Of a stretch of 5,170 nt of DNA, positions 5,035 to 5,170 are shown piece after piece (positions within the stretch are counted from its first letter, which is position 1; every line of letters begins with the position of its first letter). This DNA comes from Candidatus Halomonas stercoripullorum. GTDB taxonomy: Bacteria; Pseudomonadota; Gammaproteobacteria; Pseudomonadales; Halomonadaceae. The stretch is taken from NCBI GenBank assembly GCA_019114645.1, contig DXFC01000153.1, forward strand, positions 1 through 5,170, written 5' to 3'. The position numbers and the translations under genes are program-made. A model generated the notes under the pieces. It was not told where the DNA came from. It searched no databases and saw only the letters and a program-made list of their open reading frames with translations.

Positions 5035-5051
5035 GCCTGCGGCTAGCAGGC
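5035..5051 (+). repeat. Hairpin immediately after the HMA-domain gene
   Basis: GCCTGC (5035-5040) and GCAGGC (5046-5051) form a perfect 6-bp stem around GGCTA, starting on the base after the stop codon. No T-tract follows, so it more likely protects the mRNA 3' end than stops transcription by itself. Confidence 0.4.
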
Positions 5052-5062
5052 CTCCTACTTCC

Positions 5063-5084
5063 GGGCTGGCACAACGGCCAGCCT
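5063..5084 (+). terminator. GC-rich hairpin, candidate terminator of the HMA-domain gene
   Basis: GGCTGGC (5064-5070) and GCCAGCC (5077-5083) form a perfect 7-bp stem around ACAACG, with a G-T pair adding one more step. The following TCCCTCGCTTT is pyrimidine-rich but not a clean T-run, so termination may be partial. It is the best terminator candidate after this gene. Confidence 0.5.
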
Positions 5085-5108
5085 CCCTCGCTTTGCGTCA
5101 CAGGACCC

Positions 5109-5135
5109 AGCACAGCAGGGCACGACTTGTGTGCT
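5109..5135. repeat. Third hairpin near the right edge
   Basis: AGCACA (5109-5114) and TGTGCT (5130-5135) are perfect inverted arms with a 15-base loop. It could serve as a terminator for a gene entering from the right on the minus strand, but no T-tract is present on either side. Confidence 0.3.
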
Positions 5136-5170
5136 CTTATGAGTCAGGTCTCTTACCCGTCAGCTCTTCA

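Noticed and set aside
5139..5170. Start of a plus-strand gene (ATG at 5139, reading MSQVSYPSAL)
   Set aside because: There is no ribosome site and only ten codons are visible, so it cannot be separated from chance.
5137..5170. C-terminal tail of a minus-strand gene (reading EELTGKRPDS then TAA)
   Set aside because: The charged tail and the hairpin after it are compatible with a gene end, but ten residues are too few to support a call; sequence to the right would settle it.

Overview
The window looks like gammaproteobacterial chromosome, plausibly a Halomonas/Marinobacter/Pseudomonas-type facultative anaerobe. This rests on an E. coli-type SdhB with Asp at the third [2Fe-2S] ligand position, a PpyR-like membrane protein, the UbiU-UbiV pair and moderately high GC. 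The genus is an inference. The overall theme is life at low oxygen with nitric oxide.

Minus strand, read right to left from about 1140: a small exported protein of unknown function (1070-723), a 77-residue two-helix membrane protein resembling PpyR (650-417), and the N-terminal half of a succinate dehydrogenase iron-sulfur subunit (392 to the window edge). Spacing is short and each has a good Shine-Dalgarno sequence, so they form a likely operon. It is preceded at 1141-1165 by a perfect palindrome with the sequence and 11-1-11 geometry of an NsrR (nitric oxide sensor) operator. An sdhB sitting behind these genes, rather than behind sdhA, is the most unusual arrangement here.

Plus strand, 1423-3344: ubiU and ubiV, the Fe-S protein pair for O2-independent ubiquinone hydroxylation. 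Both keep all four cluster cysteines. An FNR/ANR/DNR-like site at 1348-1361 lies 41.5 bp before a predicted start site with a -10 at 1384-1389. The 352-bp divergent spacer therefore seems to join an NO-responsive promoter to an anaerobic one. UbiT, NsrR and an FNR-family gene are not in the window.

Plus strand, 3447-4589: a regulator with about seven membrane helices and a C-terminal AraC-type DNA-binding domain. Two inverted repeats flank it, at 3357-3424 and 4610-4641. Plus strand, 4801-5034: a small heavy-metal-associated (HMA) domain protein with a CPSC metal site, with a candidate promoter upstream. Three GC-rich hairpins follow it, and the last bases cannot be assigned.

Together, ubiUV would keep ubiquinone available without oxygen for quinone-dependent respiration such as denitrification. 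The NsrR-type operon would answer the NO this produces and may supply a spare or specialised Fe-S subunit for succinate dehydrogenase. That link is inferred from gene content and operator sequences, not shown directly.
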